NCBI RefSeq assembly: GCF_016718685.1
Contig: NZ_JADKCX010000023.1
Span: 1 to 64,000 of the forward strand
Length of the DNA stretch: 64,000 nt
Reading direction: 5' to 3'
Source of the DNA: Haliscomenobacter sp.
Lineage (GTDB): Bacteria > Bacteroidota > Bacteroidia > Chitinophagales > Saprospiraceae
Made by a program: the position numbers and the translations under genes. Shown here in pieces: positions 8,522 to 18,223 of this stretch. Numbering within the stretch: the first letter of the stretch is position 1; each line of letters begins with the position of its first letter. A model generated the notes under the pieces. The model was not told the DNA's origin. It saw only the letters and a list, made by a program, of their open reading frames with translations, and did no database searches.

Positions 8522-11500
8522 ATGAAAAAGCTAATAGTTCTTTCTTTACTTTTCTGCGTGTTCAGCGCTTCCGCCCAAAAGGCTCGCCGTCTGGAGATCC
8601 TCTTTCTGGGTGACAATGGACACCACCGTCCAATAGAGCGTGTTCCCTCAATCATGGCCGCTTTGGGCGATAAAGGAGTTAATTTCACCTATACCGATCA
8701 ATTGGCCGACCTCAATTTGGCCAACCTCAACAAGTACGATGCCTTGATGATCTACGCCAATTGGGACAGCATTCCTCCGTCCGCAGAGAAGGATTTATTG
8801 GCCTATGTCGCGGCGGGTAAAGGGATTTTACCGATCCATTGTGCTTCCTATTGTTTTCGCAATTCAAGTGAATACGTCAAGATGGTCGGTGGGCAGTTTT
8901 GGCGACACCGGATGGACACCATTGAGACCCAAACGGTTCAACCCGATCATTTCATCATGCAGGGTTTGAAACCTTTCAGAGCGTTTGATGAAACCTATTT
9001 GCACAGCAAGTTACAAGCAGACAACAACGTCTTGGCCGTACGCGAAATCAAAGCAGACCAATTCAAGGACAAACCCGATACCAAAACCGAGCCGTATACC
9101 TGGACCCGCAGCTACGGTAAGGGGCGGGTTTTTTATACCGCTTACGGACACGATGAAAACACCTGGCAAAACGAAGGTTTTCATGCCTTGATCTTGCGTG
9201 GAATCCTCTGGGCGGTCAATGAGGAAGCCAGACAAGCACACGCGGCTTTGAAGCCTGTTCCTTTTGTTTATCGCGAGGCAAAACTGCCCAACTATGAAAA
9301 GCGGCCCGGCATTCAGTACCGCCAAGACCCGCTGTCGCCAGAAGAAAGTATGAAGCACATTCAAGTGCCAGTCGAATTCAATCTGGAGCTTTTTGCTGCT
9401 GAACCCAATGTGATGCACCCGATCGCTATTTCCTGGGATGAGCGGGGCAGAATGTATGTACTGATCACCAAAGACTATCCGAATGAACGGAAACCGGGCG
9501 GGGGCAGCGACTACATCCTCATTTGTGAAGACACCAACAAAGACGGCAAAGCCGATAAATTCACCCGTTTTGCCGAAGGCCTGAGCATCCCCACGGGCAT
9601 GGTGTTCAGCAATGGTGGTCTGGTCGTATCACAGGCACCCGACATGCTGTTTTTAAAAGATACCGATGGCGACGATAAAGCCGATGTGCGCCAAGTGCTC
9701 TTTACGGGCTTTGGTACCTTTGACACCCACGCAGGGCCTTCAAATTTGCATTATGGTTTTGACAATTGGCTGTGGGGAAGTGTGGGCTATTCCGGCTTCA
9801 AAGGCCTGGTAGGTGGCAGCGCCGATACCATCCGCTTTAGCCAGGGTTTTTTCCGCTTCAAACCCGATGGCAGCAAGTTGGAGTTTATGACCAGAACTTC
9901 GAACAACACCTGGGGCCTCGGTTTTAATGAAACCGGCGACGTGTTTGGTTCTACCGCCAACAACGCCCACGGTTGGTACATGGCCATTCCGAACCAATTT
10001 TACCCCTCTGCAAATGGTGTGGATAATGGCAGCACCAGCACCGATACCCACAAAGACATGAAAACCATCACGCCCAAAGTGCGTCAGGTGGATGTATTTG
10101 GGGGATTCACCGCAGCAGCAGGGCACAATGTGTACACCGCCAGGGCTTTTCCAAAAAAATACTGGAACAACATCGCCTTTGTTGCGGAACCCACCGGACA
10201 CGTTTTGCACCAGAATGTGCTGGCCAAAAGTGGCACCAATTACAGCGATGTGGAGGGATTCAACCTTTTAGCCGGGGCGGATGAATGGTTTTCACCCGTA
10301 TTTGCCGAAGTTGGCCCCGATGGCGCCGTGTGGGTTGCCGATTGGTACAGTTTCATCATTCAACACAATCCGCGCCCCGATGGCTTCGTAATGGGGTCAG
10401 GGAATGCGTACGAAACCGATTTGCGGGATTATACCCATGGGCGAATTTACCGCGTGAGCCACAAAACAGCTCCGTCGTATCAAGCCCTGGTGTTGTCCAA
10501 AGACAAGCCCCAGGAACTGCTGGCAGCGCTGAAAAACACCAACATGTTTTGGCGTAGCCATGCCCAACGACTTTTGGTGGAAAGGAACCAAAAAGACGTT
10601 GTACCCGCACTATTGGCCTTGATCCGCGACAAATCGGTGGATGAAATCGGCATCAACGCCCCAGCCATTCATGCGCTTTGGACTTTGCAGGGATTAAACG
10701 CCATCGAAGGTGAAGCCTTGAACGTCGTTGTGGAGGCTTTAAAACACCCTTGTCCCGGAGTTAGAAAATCGGCGGTTCAACTTTTGCCCCGCAATAAAGA
10801 GGGTCTTGATGTTCTGGTGAACAACAAAACCCTGGAGGACCAGGAACCCCTGGTCGTACTGAATACCCTTTTGACCATCAGTGAAATGCCGATGAATGAG
10901 CAAATAGAATCGCTTATTTTTCAGGCACTAGAAACTTCAAAAGACCTGAATGACCGCTGGTTGCCCGATGCTTATGCGGGAATTGTGGCCAAAAATCCAG
11001 GATTGTTGAAAAAGGTATTTGCCAAACTACAGGAGAAAGCCGCTTCAAATGCCAAGACCATGAATCCGGCTGGACATCATGACCATGCCGCGATGATGGC
11101 CAAAACCGAGCCAAAAACCCAGCCCGCTGCCACCTTGACCAAACCTGATCTGATGGTCAGCAACATCAAAATTGAACCGACCAATCCCATGCCCTCGCGA
11201 GCGGGTAGCGATTACTATTGATGTGCGCAACCAAGGTGGGGTGGACGTTCCTAAAGGTGTCGTTTTGCCCTTGAATATCCGTTTTGCTGGCAAAGGCCAA
11301 GTGATCGACATGGTTAGTCTGGTTCATACGGAGGGGCTCAAAGCCGGGGAAACCGTAACCATCACCAAAGTGTCAAATGGTCCCTGGACCGGCAACATCT
11401 CCGTCAGCGGCGAACAAGCCGGAGAGTACAATTTTACAGTGGTGGTTGACAAAGCCAATACCATAGTGGAAGGCAACGAGGCAAACAACATACTGGCTAC

Positions 11501-12197
11501 AAAAATCAACTTCGCTTTGTCGCAAAGCATGGCGCAGTATGTGTTGACAAAAGCCATTCGGAGCAATGTTTCGCTGGCTACAGTGTCGGCGGTGGTGGAT
11601 TATTTAAAAAATGCACAGAAACTCGATGCCGAAGGCTTTAATGCCATCTTAAAAGGGATCAGCGAAGGCTGGAATTATCGGAAAAAGGTGACGGTTGCCG
11701 ACGCCGATAAAACCTATTTGAATACACTTTTGGCGGCAAGTACAGGCGTGAACAAAGACCGCCTAACCCGCCTGATGCAAGCGTGGGACATCCTGAAGAA
11801 ACAGGAAGAAAATGATCCTAATGTTCAGACGGTAAAAATCAAGGCGATTCGGGAAATGCTGCAGTTTGACCTAAAAACATTCACCGTCAAAGCAGGCAAA
11901 ACGGTCGAGATTGTATTCGAAAACCCGGACGCCATGCAGCACAACCTGGTGATTGGCAAACCCAAATCGCTGGAAAAAATTGGCAAAGCGGCGGATAAAA
12001 TGATCACTGACCCGGACGGGGCGGACAAAAACTATGTTCCAGATGTGCCTGATGTGTTGTTTTCATCATTCTTGGTCAATCCAGACCAAACGATTCGCCT
12101 GCGCTTTACAGCTCCGGCAAAAGCAGGACTTTACCCATACGTTTGTACTTTCCCTGGGCATTGGCGGATCATGAATGGGGTGATGAAAGTGGAGTGA
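8522..12197 (+). CDS. ThuA / PVC-type dehydrogenase / HEAT / CARDB / cupredoxin multidomain protein, frameshifted as read
   Basis: About 1,220 residues when joined. Order: signal peptide (MKKLIVLSLLFCVFSASAQ); ThuA domain (about 25-240, ILFLGDNGHHRPIERVP); PVC-type membrane-bound dehydrogenase propeller (about 285-620, DERGRMYVLITKDYPNE, EVGPDGAVWVADWYSF); HEAT-like repeats (about 650-840); a CARDB adhesion-like domain; and a C-terminal type I copper domain (AGKTVEIVFENPDAMQHN with PYVCTFPGHWRIMNGVM, giving His, Cys, His, Met ligands). Such proteins are periplasmic and are thought to oxidise sugars, with the cupredoxin as electron acceptor. The frame changes at about 11195-11203, where a missing CG dinucleotide would restore PSRERVAITIDVRNQG. 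It forms an operon with the epimerase and Gfo/Idh/MocA gene. Confidence 0.8.
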
Positions 12198-12465
12198 TGA
12201 GGAGCGGCGAGGGCATTGAATTAAGCCCTTTAACTTTGAACAGGTGCATTCAGCGCACGATTATACGTAAGTTTGAGCCAGACCCAGAGGGCCCTTTAGG
12301 GTTCGGGGTGGCTGAGCCCAAGTCACATGCCACGTTTTGCGCGGGCTTAGGACAACACATTGACTTAACGCCTATGCCGCGCCTCAATTATTCGTTTTTT
12401 TCCACCCACTGACATAGGGTTGTCACTCTCCCCATTTAACTTTGCCCAACAACAACACAACCGCC

Positions 12466-13011
12466 ATGCCCGAAAAGGAAATAGAAACATTTTGCCCGAG
12501 CAACCGCCAAGAGTGGCGGCAATGGTTACAAGAAAACCACCAGTCCAAACAGTCAATCTGGCTGATTTATTACAAAAAGAAAACGAACATTCCTTCCGTC
12601 ACCTGGAGCGAAGTTGTCGATGAAGCCCTGTGCTTTGGCTGGATCGACAGTACGGCCAGACCCCTGGATGAGGAAAGATACATGCAGTTTATCACCCGCA
12701 GAAAACCCAAAAGTGTTTGGTCAAAAATCAACAAGGATAAGGTTCAGCGCTTTATTGATGAAGGCCTGATGATGCCCGCAGGGTATGCCAGCATTGAAAT
12801 TGCCCAAAAAAATGGCTCCTGGAGCATTTTAGACGAAGTAGAGGCATTGATCATCCCTCCCGATTTGGAAAAAGGATTTGCAGCCCAGCCGGGCTCAAAA
12901 GAGGCTTTTTTGAGCTTGAGCAAATCGGCACAAAAAGCCTTGTTGTATGGGCTGGTTTTGGCCAAACAGGCTGCGACGAGGGAGAAACGGATTGGGGGGG
13001 GGGGAGGTTGA
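12466..13011 (+). CDS. YdeI/OmpD-associated family protein
   Basis: A cytoplasmic protein of about 181 residues with the YdeI/OmpD-associated family core: EWRQWLQENHQSKQSIWLI, then VDEALCFGWIDSTARPLDEE, FITRRKPKSVWSKINKDKV, and the C-terminal SKSAQKALLYGLVLAKQAATREKRI. The biochemical function is unknown. I start at ATG 12466, where family similarity begins. TAACTTTG at 12437-12444 fits the Bacteroidota -7 element, though I see no TTG at the proper distance. The protein ends in five glycines encoded by an 11-base G run at 12994-13004; family members usually continue with a short charged tail, so the end may be shifted by a miscounted homopolymer. The 268-bp gap upstream shows no gene. Confidence 0.75.
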   Translation: MPEKEIETFCPSNRQEWRQWLQENHQSKQSIWLIYYKKKTNIPSVTWSEVVDEALCFGWIDSTARPLDEERYMQFITRRKPKSVWSKINKDKVQRFIDEGLMMPAGYASIEIAQKNGSWSILDEVEALIIPPDLEKGFAAQPGSKEAFLSLSKSAQKALLYGLVLAKQAATREKRIGGGGG

Positions 13012-13100
13012 AGCCGAGGGCTTGGGCACAAGGATATCGGCCGACGCCCTACTTGAGAAGAAGGGAATGAAAGAATCGGTTTTTTTTATTTTTTTTTTCC
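12994..13100. repeat. homopolymer-rich tract (G11, T8, T10)
   Basis: An 11-base G run (12994-13004) ends the YdeI-like coding region, and a long T-rich stretch broken by one A lies around 13079-13100. These are the most extreme homopolymers in the window. They may be phase-variable or simply error-prone sites. The T-rich stretch could also act as the tail of a terminator for the YdeI-like gene, but I see no strong stem before it. Confidence 0.5.
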
Positions 13101-13142
13101 GCGATAAATCCGTCACGGTTTGAAAATGTCCAGTAGAATGGT

Positions 13143-14285
13143 TTATCTCAGTTTAAACAACAACTCCAACTGCTTTTCCGCCACCCCACTCGGCGTAGCA
13201 CTCAGCAGCCAATTCCGCAGGCGATGACCAAGCTCCCCGCCCAGGTTGCTGATTTTGCCAATCATGAACGAGGTATTGACCACGTAATTCACTTTGGGGC
13301 GTCGAAATTGTTCGTACGCGGCAAAAGCTTCCGCATAATCCGGGTAAAGCTCCAGGTAATCGGCCAGGTACCAGGCGTCCTCAATGGCCTGGCAGCCCCC
13401 TTGGCCCATGTTGGGCGTAGTGGCGTGGGCGGCATCGCCCAGCAGCATCACGGCACCACGATGCCAAGAAGAGAGGGGCTTTAGATCGTAGAGGTCGTCG
13501 TGGAAAATTTCCTCGGGTTTTGCTTGGGCAACCAGTTCGGCGTATTGAGGGGGAAAACCTTGCAATTGTTTGCTCAAATACGCAATCTGTTCCGCTACGG
13601 GTACTTTAAAACCCGATTGGCGTTTTTCGGTATAATAAAAATACACCCGCTCGGAGTCAACCTGGATCATGGCGATTCTTTTGCCCCCGGTTTTTGCCCA
13701 CAGCTCCAGACCTTTGCTCGGCGTTTCCATGTGGTACGGAATGATGCCCCGCCAGCAGGTATGTGAGGAATAGCGCAGTGGTTTTTCACCCAAAATGGCT
13801 TTACGGGTGGCCGAACGCAGGCCGTCAGCACCAATCAACAGGTCTGATTCGGAACTGCTGCCATCGATAAAAATGGCTTTTACCCGGCCATTGGGCAGTT
13901 GCTCCACACTGCTCAAGCGTTTGTTGAGTTGGATGGAGGTGTTGGGCAAATGTTGCAGCAAAATCTGTTGCAATGCGCCCCGGTGAATGGCTACACTGGA
14001 TTCGCCGTATTTTTGTCGCACGGCCTGGATGTCCATGAGTTGCAGGGGATTGCCGTGGTGGTCGCCAATGCCAAAACGCTCTAAAACGATGCCTGTACTG
14101 GAAATGGCCTCAGCAAAACCCAATCTGCGGGCAATTTGCATGGCATTGGAAGCCATAATGATGCCCGCGCCAACGGGACGTAATTCAGCGGCTGCTTCAA
14201 AAATTTCTACCTGGTGGCCTTTGTGCTGGAGGGCGATGGCTGCGGTTAAACCGCCAATTCCTGCACCAATGATGTTGATTTTCAT
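13143..14285 (-). CDS. FAD-dependent monooxygenase (PF01494 type)
   Basis: A 380-residue flavoprotein hydroxylase. The ADP-binding GxGxxG motif is at the extreme N-terminus (INIIGAGIGGLTAAIALQHKG), the DG motif in the middle (LIGADGLRSATRKAI), and the second FAD motif in LLGDAAHATTPNMGQGG near residue 275. Members hydroxylate aromatic or other small molecules using NAD(P)H and O2 in the cytoplasm; the substrate is not predictable. It is divergent from the TetR gene at 14374, and the shared 88-bp region holds two near-identical palindromes (14312-14329, 14340-14357). Control by that TetR protein is therefore likely. The frame is intact and of normal family length. Confidence 0.9.
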   Translation of the reverse strand: MKINIIGAGIGGLTAAIALQHKGHQVEIFEAAAELRPVGAGIIMASNAMQIARRLGFAEAISSTGIVLERFGIGDHHGNPLQLMDIQAVRQKYGESSVAIHRGALQQILLQHLPNTSIQLNKRLSSVEQLPNGRVKAIFIDGSSSESDLLIGADGLRSATRKAILGEKPLRYSSHTCWRGIIPYHMETPSKGLELWAKTGGKRIAMIQVDSERVYFYYTEKRQSGFKVPVAEQIAYLSKQLQGFPPQYAELVAQAKPEEIFHDDLYDLKPLSSWHRGAVMLLGDAAHATTPNMGQGGCQAIEDAWYLADYLELYPDYAEAFAAYEQFRRPKVNYVVNTSFMIGKISNLGGELGHRLRNWLLSATPSGVAEKQLELLFKLR

Positions 14286-14303
14286 AATAACAGTTCTAGG
14301 TGA

Positions 14304-14334
14304 TTGTAAATTTAGGACAAATGTACTAACTTTG
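14304..14334 (+). promoter_or_regulatory. Bacteroidota-type promoter of the TetR gene
   Basis: TTG at 14304-14306, a 20-base spacer, and TAACTTTG at 14327-14334 match the Bacteroidota sigma consensus TTG-N(17-23)-TAnnTTTG. The TetR start codon follows 40 bp downstream. The -7 box overlaps the first operator palindrome. Confidence 0.7.
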
Positions 14335-14357
14335 TGTAATTAGGTCAAGTGTTCTAA
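14312..14357. promoter_or_regulatory. twin TetR operator palindromes
   Basis: Two 18-base sites, TTAGGACAAATGTACTAA (14312-14329) and TTAGGTCAAGTGTTCTAA (14340-14357), share 14 bases and both read TTAG...CTAA. Their centres are 28 bp apart. The first overlaps the TetR -7 box and the second lies in its leader. Both lie between divergent tetR and monooxygenase genes, the classical place for a self-repressing TetR operator. Confidence 0.75.
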
Positions 14358-14373
14358 AAAATATTTTCAAAAA

Positions 14374-15009
14374 ATGTCCAAAACAAAAGAACGGATTTTG
14401 GAAAAAGCCCTGGAATTGCTGAACGAACGGGGCGTAGCCCAGGTTTCCATCCGCAGCATCGGCGATGCCTTGAGCATGAGTCCGGGCAATTTGTGCTACC
14501 ATTATCCCAATGTGGATGCCATCGTGGAGGCGCTGTATTTCCGTTTGGTCGCCGATCTGGACGCCCTGATTTTGGAAAGTATGCAACTGGCCAGTAAGCA
14601 GGGCATTGATCTACATTTTACGTTTCAGTCCATTGAGCGCAGCTTTGCAACCTTTCAACACTACAAGTTTTTAATGCTCGATTTTGCCGACATCATGCGG
14701 CGACACGAGACCTTAAAAGCACATTTTCGACAACTAGCACAACAGCGGCAAGTACAATTTATGCAACTGATCCAGGCCTTGCAGGCGGGAGGTTGGGTGC
14801 AAACCGAGCGTTACCCGAGCCAGTTTCAGGACTGGATTCAGCAGGCTTCACTCCTGGGTGATTATTGGATGGCGAGTGCAGAAATCATGCTGGAAGGGGA
14901 TGAGGAATACAAACGGAAATACTATCAAGGGCTGTTTTTTTCCACTTTGGCCCCGCATTTGACGGCAAAAGGGCTGGAAGTTTATCAGGAGCTACTCAAT
15001 AAAGGTTGA
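14374..15009 (+). CDS. TetR/AcrR-family transcriptional regulator
   Basis: A 211-residue repressor. Residues 4-50 hold the TetR helix-turn-helix (KERILEKALELLNERGVAQV, then GDALSMSPGNLCYHYPN, an atypical recognition helix with LCYHYPN in place of YYHF). The rest is a helical ligand-binding domain rich in hydrophobic residues. It is divergent from the FAD monooxygenase and has two palindromes in the shared region, so it most likely represses both itself and the monooxygenase until a ligand binds. Its TGA stop lies inside the left arm of inverted repeat H2. The reading frame is intact. Confidence 0.85.
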   Translation: MSKTKERILEKALELLNERGVAQVSIRSIGDALSMSPGNLCYHYPNVDAIVEALYFRLVADLDALILESMQLASKQGIDLHFTFQSIERSFATFQHYKFLMLDFADIMRRHETLKAHFRQLAQQRQVQFMQLIQALQAGGWVQTERYPSQFQDWIQQASLLGDYWMASAEIMLEGDEEYKRKYYQGLFFSTLAPHLTAKGLEVYQELLNKG

Positions 15010-15129
15010 GAAGTTGAGGAGGTTGAGAAGGTTGAGGCTACCGCGAGTGACAAACCAAAGCGACAAGTGATTATTTTGTCAAAATCGCTCGCGGTAGCCT
15101 CAACCTCCTCAACTTCTCAACCCCTCAAC
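15005..15129. repeat. long inverted repeat, GTTGAG-word family (element H2)
   Basis: The left arm (15005-15047) has four GTTGAG words at 8-9 bp spacing ending in GCTACCGCGAG; the right arm (15088-15129) is its complement with small spacing differences. The innermost 17 bases pair perfectly. The left arm includes the stop codon of the TetR gene. The loop contains AACCAAAGCGACA at 15053-15065, the 13-base word shared with the flanks of H1 and H9. The element fills most of the gap to the GNAT gene and could end tetR transcription, but no T tail follows. Confidence 0.9.
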
Positions 15130-15173
15130 TTTCACATTAAGGCATTATCTTCGCCAAAATTTTCGACACCAAC

Positions 15174-15659
15174 ATGATCCGCATTCAAACCTACCGCCCC
15201 GAATATTGCCAGGGCATCATCGATTTGATTTTGCCCATCCAGCAAATCGAGTTCCAGGTGCCCATTACGCTCGAAGATCAGCCCGATTTGCTCCAAATCC
15301 CTGAGGTGTATCAGCACGGGAACGGCAACTTTTGGGTGGCCACCAATGCCGAAAACCGGGTGGTAGGTACCATTGCCTTTATTGGTTTTGGAGGCAATCG
15401 GGTGGCCTTGCGCAAGATGTTTGTAGCAGCAGATTACCGGGGTAAAACGTACGGTTTGGCCCAAAAATTAATGGATTTGAGCCTGGATTGGTGCCATGAA
15501 AAACAAATAGAAAGTATTTGGCTGGGCACCATTCCGCGTTTAGAAGCAGCGGTGCGTTTTTACCAAAAAAATGGCTTTGATGAAGTCGCGGCGGAGAACC
15601 TTCCCTTGGAGTTTCCACGGATGCCAGTGGATACCCTCTTTTTTTGCAAAACCGTCTGA
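15174..15659 (+). CDS. GNAT-family N-acetyltransferase
   Basis: A 161-residue single-domain acetyltransferase. The acetyl-CoA-binding motif A region reads VALRKMFVAADYRGKTYGLAQKL (the Q/RxxGxG/A pattern is met by YRGKTYGLA), preceded by the beta-strand VVGTIAFIGFGGNR and followed by IWLGTIPRLEAAVRFYQKNGF, the motif B strand/helix common to GNATs. It transfers an acetyl group to an unknown amine in the cytoplasm. It stands alone between element H2 and the glycoside hydrolase gene. TATCTTCG a few bases upstream is a one-mismatch -7 box. The start ATG at 15174 fits the family start (MIRIQTYRPEYCQGI). Confidence 0.85.
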   Translation: MIRIQTYRPEYCQGIIDLILPIQQIEFQVPITLEDQPDLLQIPEVYQHGNGNFWVATNAENRVVGTIAFIGFGGNRVALRKMFVAADYRGKTYGLAQKLMDLSLDWCHEKQIESIWLGTIPRLEAAVRFYQKNGFDEVAAENLPLEFPRMPVDTLFFCKTV

Positions 15660-15719
15660 TTGTTCCATTTCCCCCTCATCGTTGTTCCATTTCCCCTGCG
15701 GGATAATGCGGACAGACTC

Positions 15720-15727
15720 TATCTTTG
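15720..15727 (+). promoter_or_regulatory. putative -7 promoter box of the secreted hydrolase gene
   Basis: TATCTTTG matches the Bacteroidota TAnnTTTG -7 element and lies 34 bp before the ATG at 15761. No TTG is found at the ideal upstream spacing, so this is a partial match. Confidence 0.4.
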
Positions 15728-15760
15728 ACCAAATTAATGATCGCAAAAGCTCCGCTGCTT

Positions 15761-18186
15761 ATGAAAGGAATTGTTACATTAGCTTTCATGATTTTGACGT
15801 CATCATTTCTTGGCGCACAAGCACCTACCATCAACAGCATCAACCCGCTGAGCAACAGTGTAGGCAAGTTTCAAAAATTTGAAGCCCTGATAGATCTAAG
15901 TGCTTCTTTTTCCAATCCTTACGATTATGACCAGGTAGCCCTCAGCGGCGTATTCGTTGCCCCCAGTGGCAAACAGGATACCCTGGATGGCTTTTACATG
16001 CAAGATTATAGCCTCAACACCAGCAATGGTAGCCTCAGTGCCAGTGGCAGTGGTGGCTTTCGCATCCGGTTTTCGCCCACCGAAACCGGAACCTGGACTT
16101 TCAACCTCAAAGTAAAAACTGCGGCTGGTGAAAGCGTCGTCCGCTCGGGCAGTTTTGAGTGTGTCGATTCTGACAATCGGGGATTTATCCGCAAAAACAC
16201 CACCAATTACCTGGCCTTCGACAATGGGGAAGCGTACATTCCGGTGGGCCAAAACGTATGCTGGCAAAACGGCAATGCCTATCTCGATTACAAAAAATGG
16301 CTGGGCAAAATGGGTGCGGCCAAGGCCAACTTCATGCGTTTATGGCTGGCCCATTGGGGCTTGGGCCTCGAATGGAGGAATGGGAATGGATTTGAAGGTT
16401 TGAAAAAATACCGGCAAAACAATGCCTACTACATCGACTGGATGTTGGAAGAATGCGCCAGTCAAGGCATTTACATGATGTTCTGCATCAACCACCACGG
16501 GCAGGTTTCTTCCAACGTGAACCCCAACTGGAGTGAAAACCCCTACAATGCGGCCAATGGAGGCCCTTGTGACCAAACCTGGAATTTCTTTGACCTGGAT
16601 CTTGCCAAAAACCTGCACAAAAACCGCCTGCGTTACATCGTAGCCCGCTGGGGATACAGCAGCAACGTCATGGCTTGGGAGCTGTTCAACGAAGTCAGTT
16701 TTACCGATCAATTTGCGACTGCCTCTGTACGCAATGCCGTGCGTACCTGGCACGACGAAATGGGTCAATACCTCAAAAAACTGGATCCCCGCAAACATCT
16801 TGTAACGACCAGTTATGGCGGGGATGAAGACCCGGAGTTGTGGCGCTTGCCTTCGATGGATTTTACCCAAAACCACTTGTACGCAGAGGTTGAAAATGTG
16901 GAAAAAGCAGTCGCAGGTAAAGGCCTGGACAACCTCAGTTCTTTTGGAAAACCCACGTATGGCGGTGAGTTTGGCATCAGTGTTGGCGGAGAAGGATTGT
17001 CTACCATCGATCCTCAAGGCATCCACATCCACAATACCATGTGGGCTTCGGCTTTTTGGGGGGCCTTGGGCGCCGCGGCGACCTGGTGGTGGGATTCTTA
17101 CGTGGAGCCCCGCAATTTGTACCCTTTGTTTACCCCACTGAGCAACACCCTGGCTAAAGTGCCCTTGTTGGAAGGCAATTTTAAACCCGCCAGTGCCCGA
17201 ACCCTCGGGGGTGGGGGAGGTGAGTTGTCTATCTCGCCCGTAGCCGATTGGGGGCAGGCCACCGACAACAAGATTATTGTAGACAATACTGGTGCGATGA
17301 CGCCTGCCAATGCCCGATTGAGCAAGTTTTTGTACGGCTCGCAATGGAATACCCAACTGCGCAATCCGCCGACTTTTGAAGTTTTTTTCGCGAATGGGGG
17401 CAAGTTCAAAGTGCAAACGGGGAGCAGCAAAGGGCAAACGCCTTCGGTGGCGATATACCTCGATGATAAATTGGTCAAAGACTATCCCAATGCAGCAGTC
17501 AACACGGTTTATAGCATCGATGTTACGCCAGGGCCGCACCGAATCAGTGGACAACCTCGGCACCGATTGGATGGGGATCAGTGCCCACCAAACCGAAGGG
17601 TGGCAGTATCTCCACATACGGTATACGCAGTACGGGCAGCAAATGGGGAATGGCCGCGGGTTGGATCCATAATACCAAATACAATTGGCGACATGTGCGC
17701 GAAAAAGGGGAACCTACCGCGGTAGTCAATGGCGCAGTAAGCGTGAATGAACTACAAAATGGCACGTACAAGGTGAGTTTTTACAATTGTACGACGGCTG
17801 ATGTCATCACGACTTTCAAAGGACTGAATGTTCAAAACGGGACCTTGAATTTTGGTGTTCCCGACTTTTTATGGGATCTGGCTTTTGTCGCCGAAAAAGA
17901 CGATACTACGGTTCCAACGCTGGAGATCGCGCTGGATTTGTCCATCAACATTTACCCCAATCCGGTAAACATTGGTGGGGCTTTGCAAATTGATACCCGC
18001 AATTTACCCGCTGGAGAATACCGCATTGATGTGTTCAACATCAGCGGGCAACTGGTTCAGCAAAAATTCATCAGTGCTTTTGGTCAGGTGGAGTCTATTG
18101 CTACTGCGGGACTTACGCCGGGGGGATATTTGCTGCGCTTGAGTCAGGGCGAACGGGCGACGGTCGTGCGGTTTGTGGCGCAGTAA
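15761..18186 (+). CDS. T9SS-secreted glycoside hydrolase (DUF5060 + cellulase-like barrel), frameshifted as read
   Basis: About 800 residues. Order: signal peptide (MKGIVTLAFMILTSSFLGAQ); DUF5060 beta-sandwich (KFQKFEALIDLSASFSNPYD); a TIM-barrel hydrolase with the acid/base Glu in VMAWELFNEVSF and the likely nucleophile in YGGEFGIS; a beta-rich region; and a C-terminal type IX secretion sorting domain (INIYPNPVNIGG, then PGGYLLRLSQGER). It should be exported and released or anchored at the cell surface to cut a polysaccharide. The frame changes two or three times between about 17540 and 17650 (for example a missing GT after 17535), after which AAGWIHNTKYNWRHV continues to the sorting domain. 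It lies directly upstream of the hybrid sensor gene on the same strand, which may control the locus. Confidence 0.8.
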
Positions 18187-18223
18187 ACATTAGGTATTTT
18201 TCATGCTGTCTATACTTCAGATC

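Noticed and set aside
12198..12465. Gap with GC-rich segments examined for a tRNA or small RNA
   Set aside because: No cloverleaf, anticodon arm or T-loop consensus could be drawn.
16340..17617. Long open frame of 425 codons on the minus strand
   Set aside because: It is fully antisense to the glycoside hydrolase, has no family features, and its composition (His/Arg/Gly-rich) is typical of a shadow frame.
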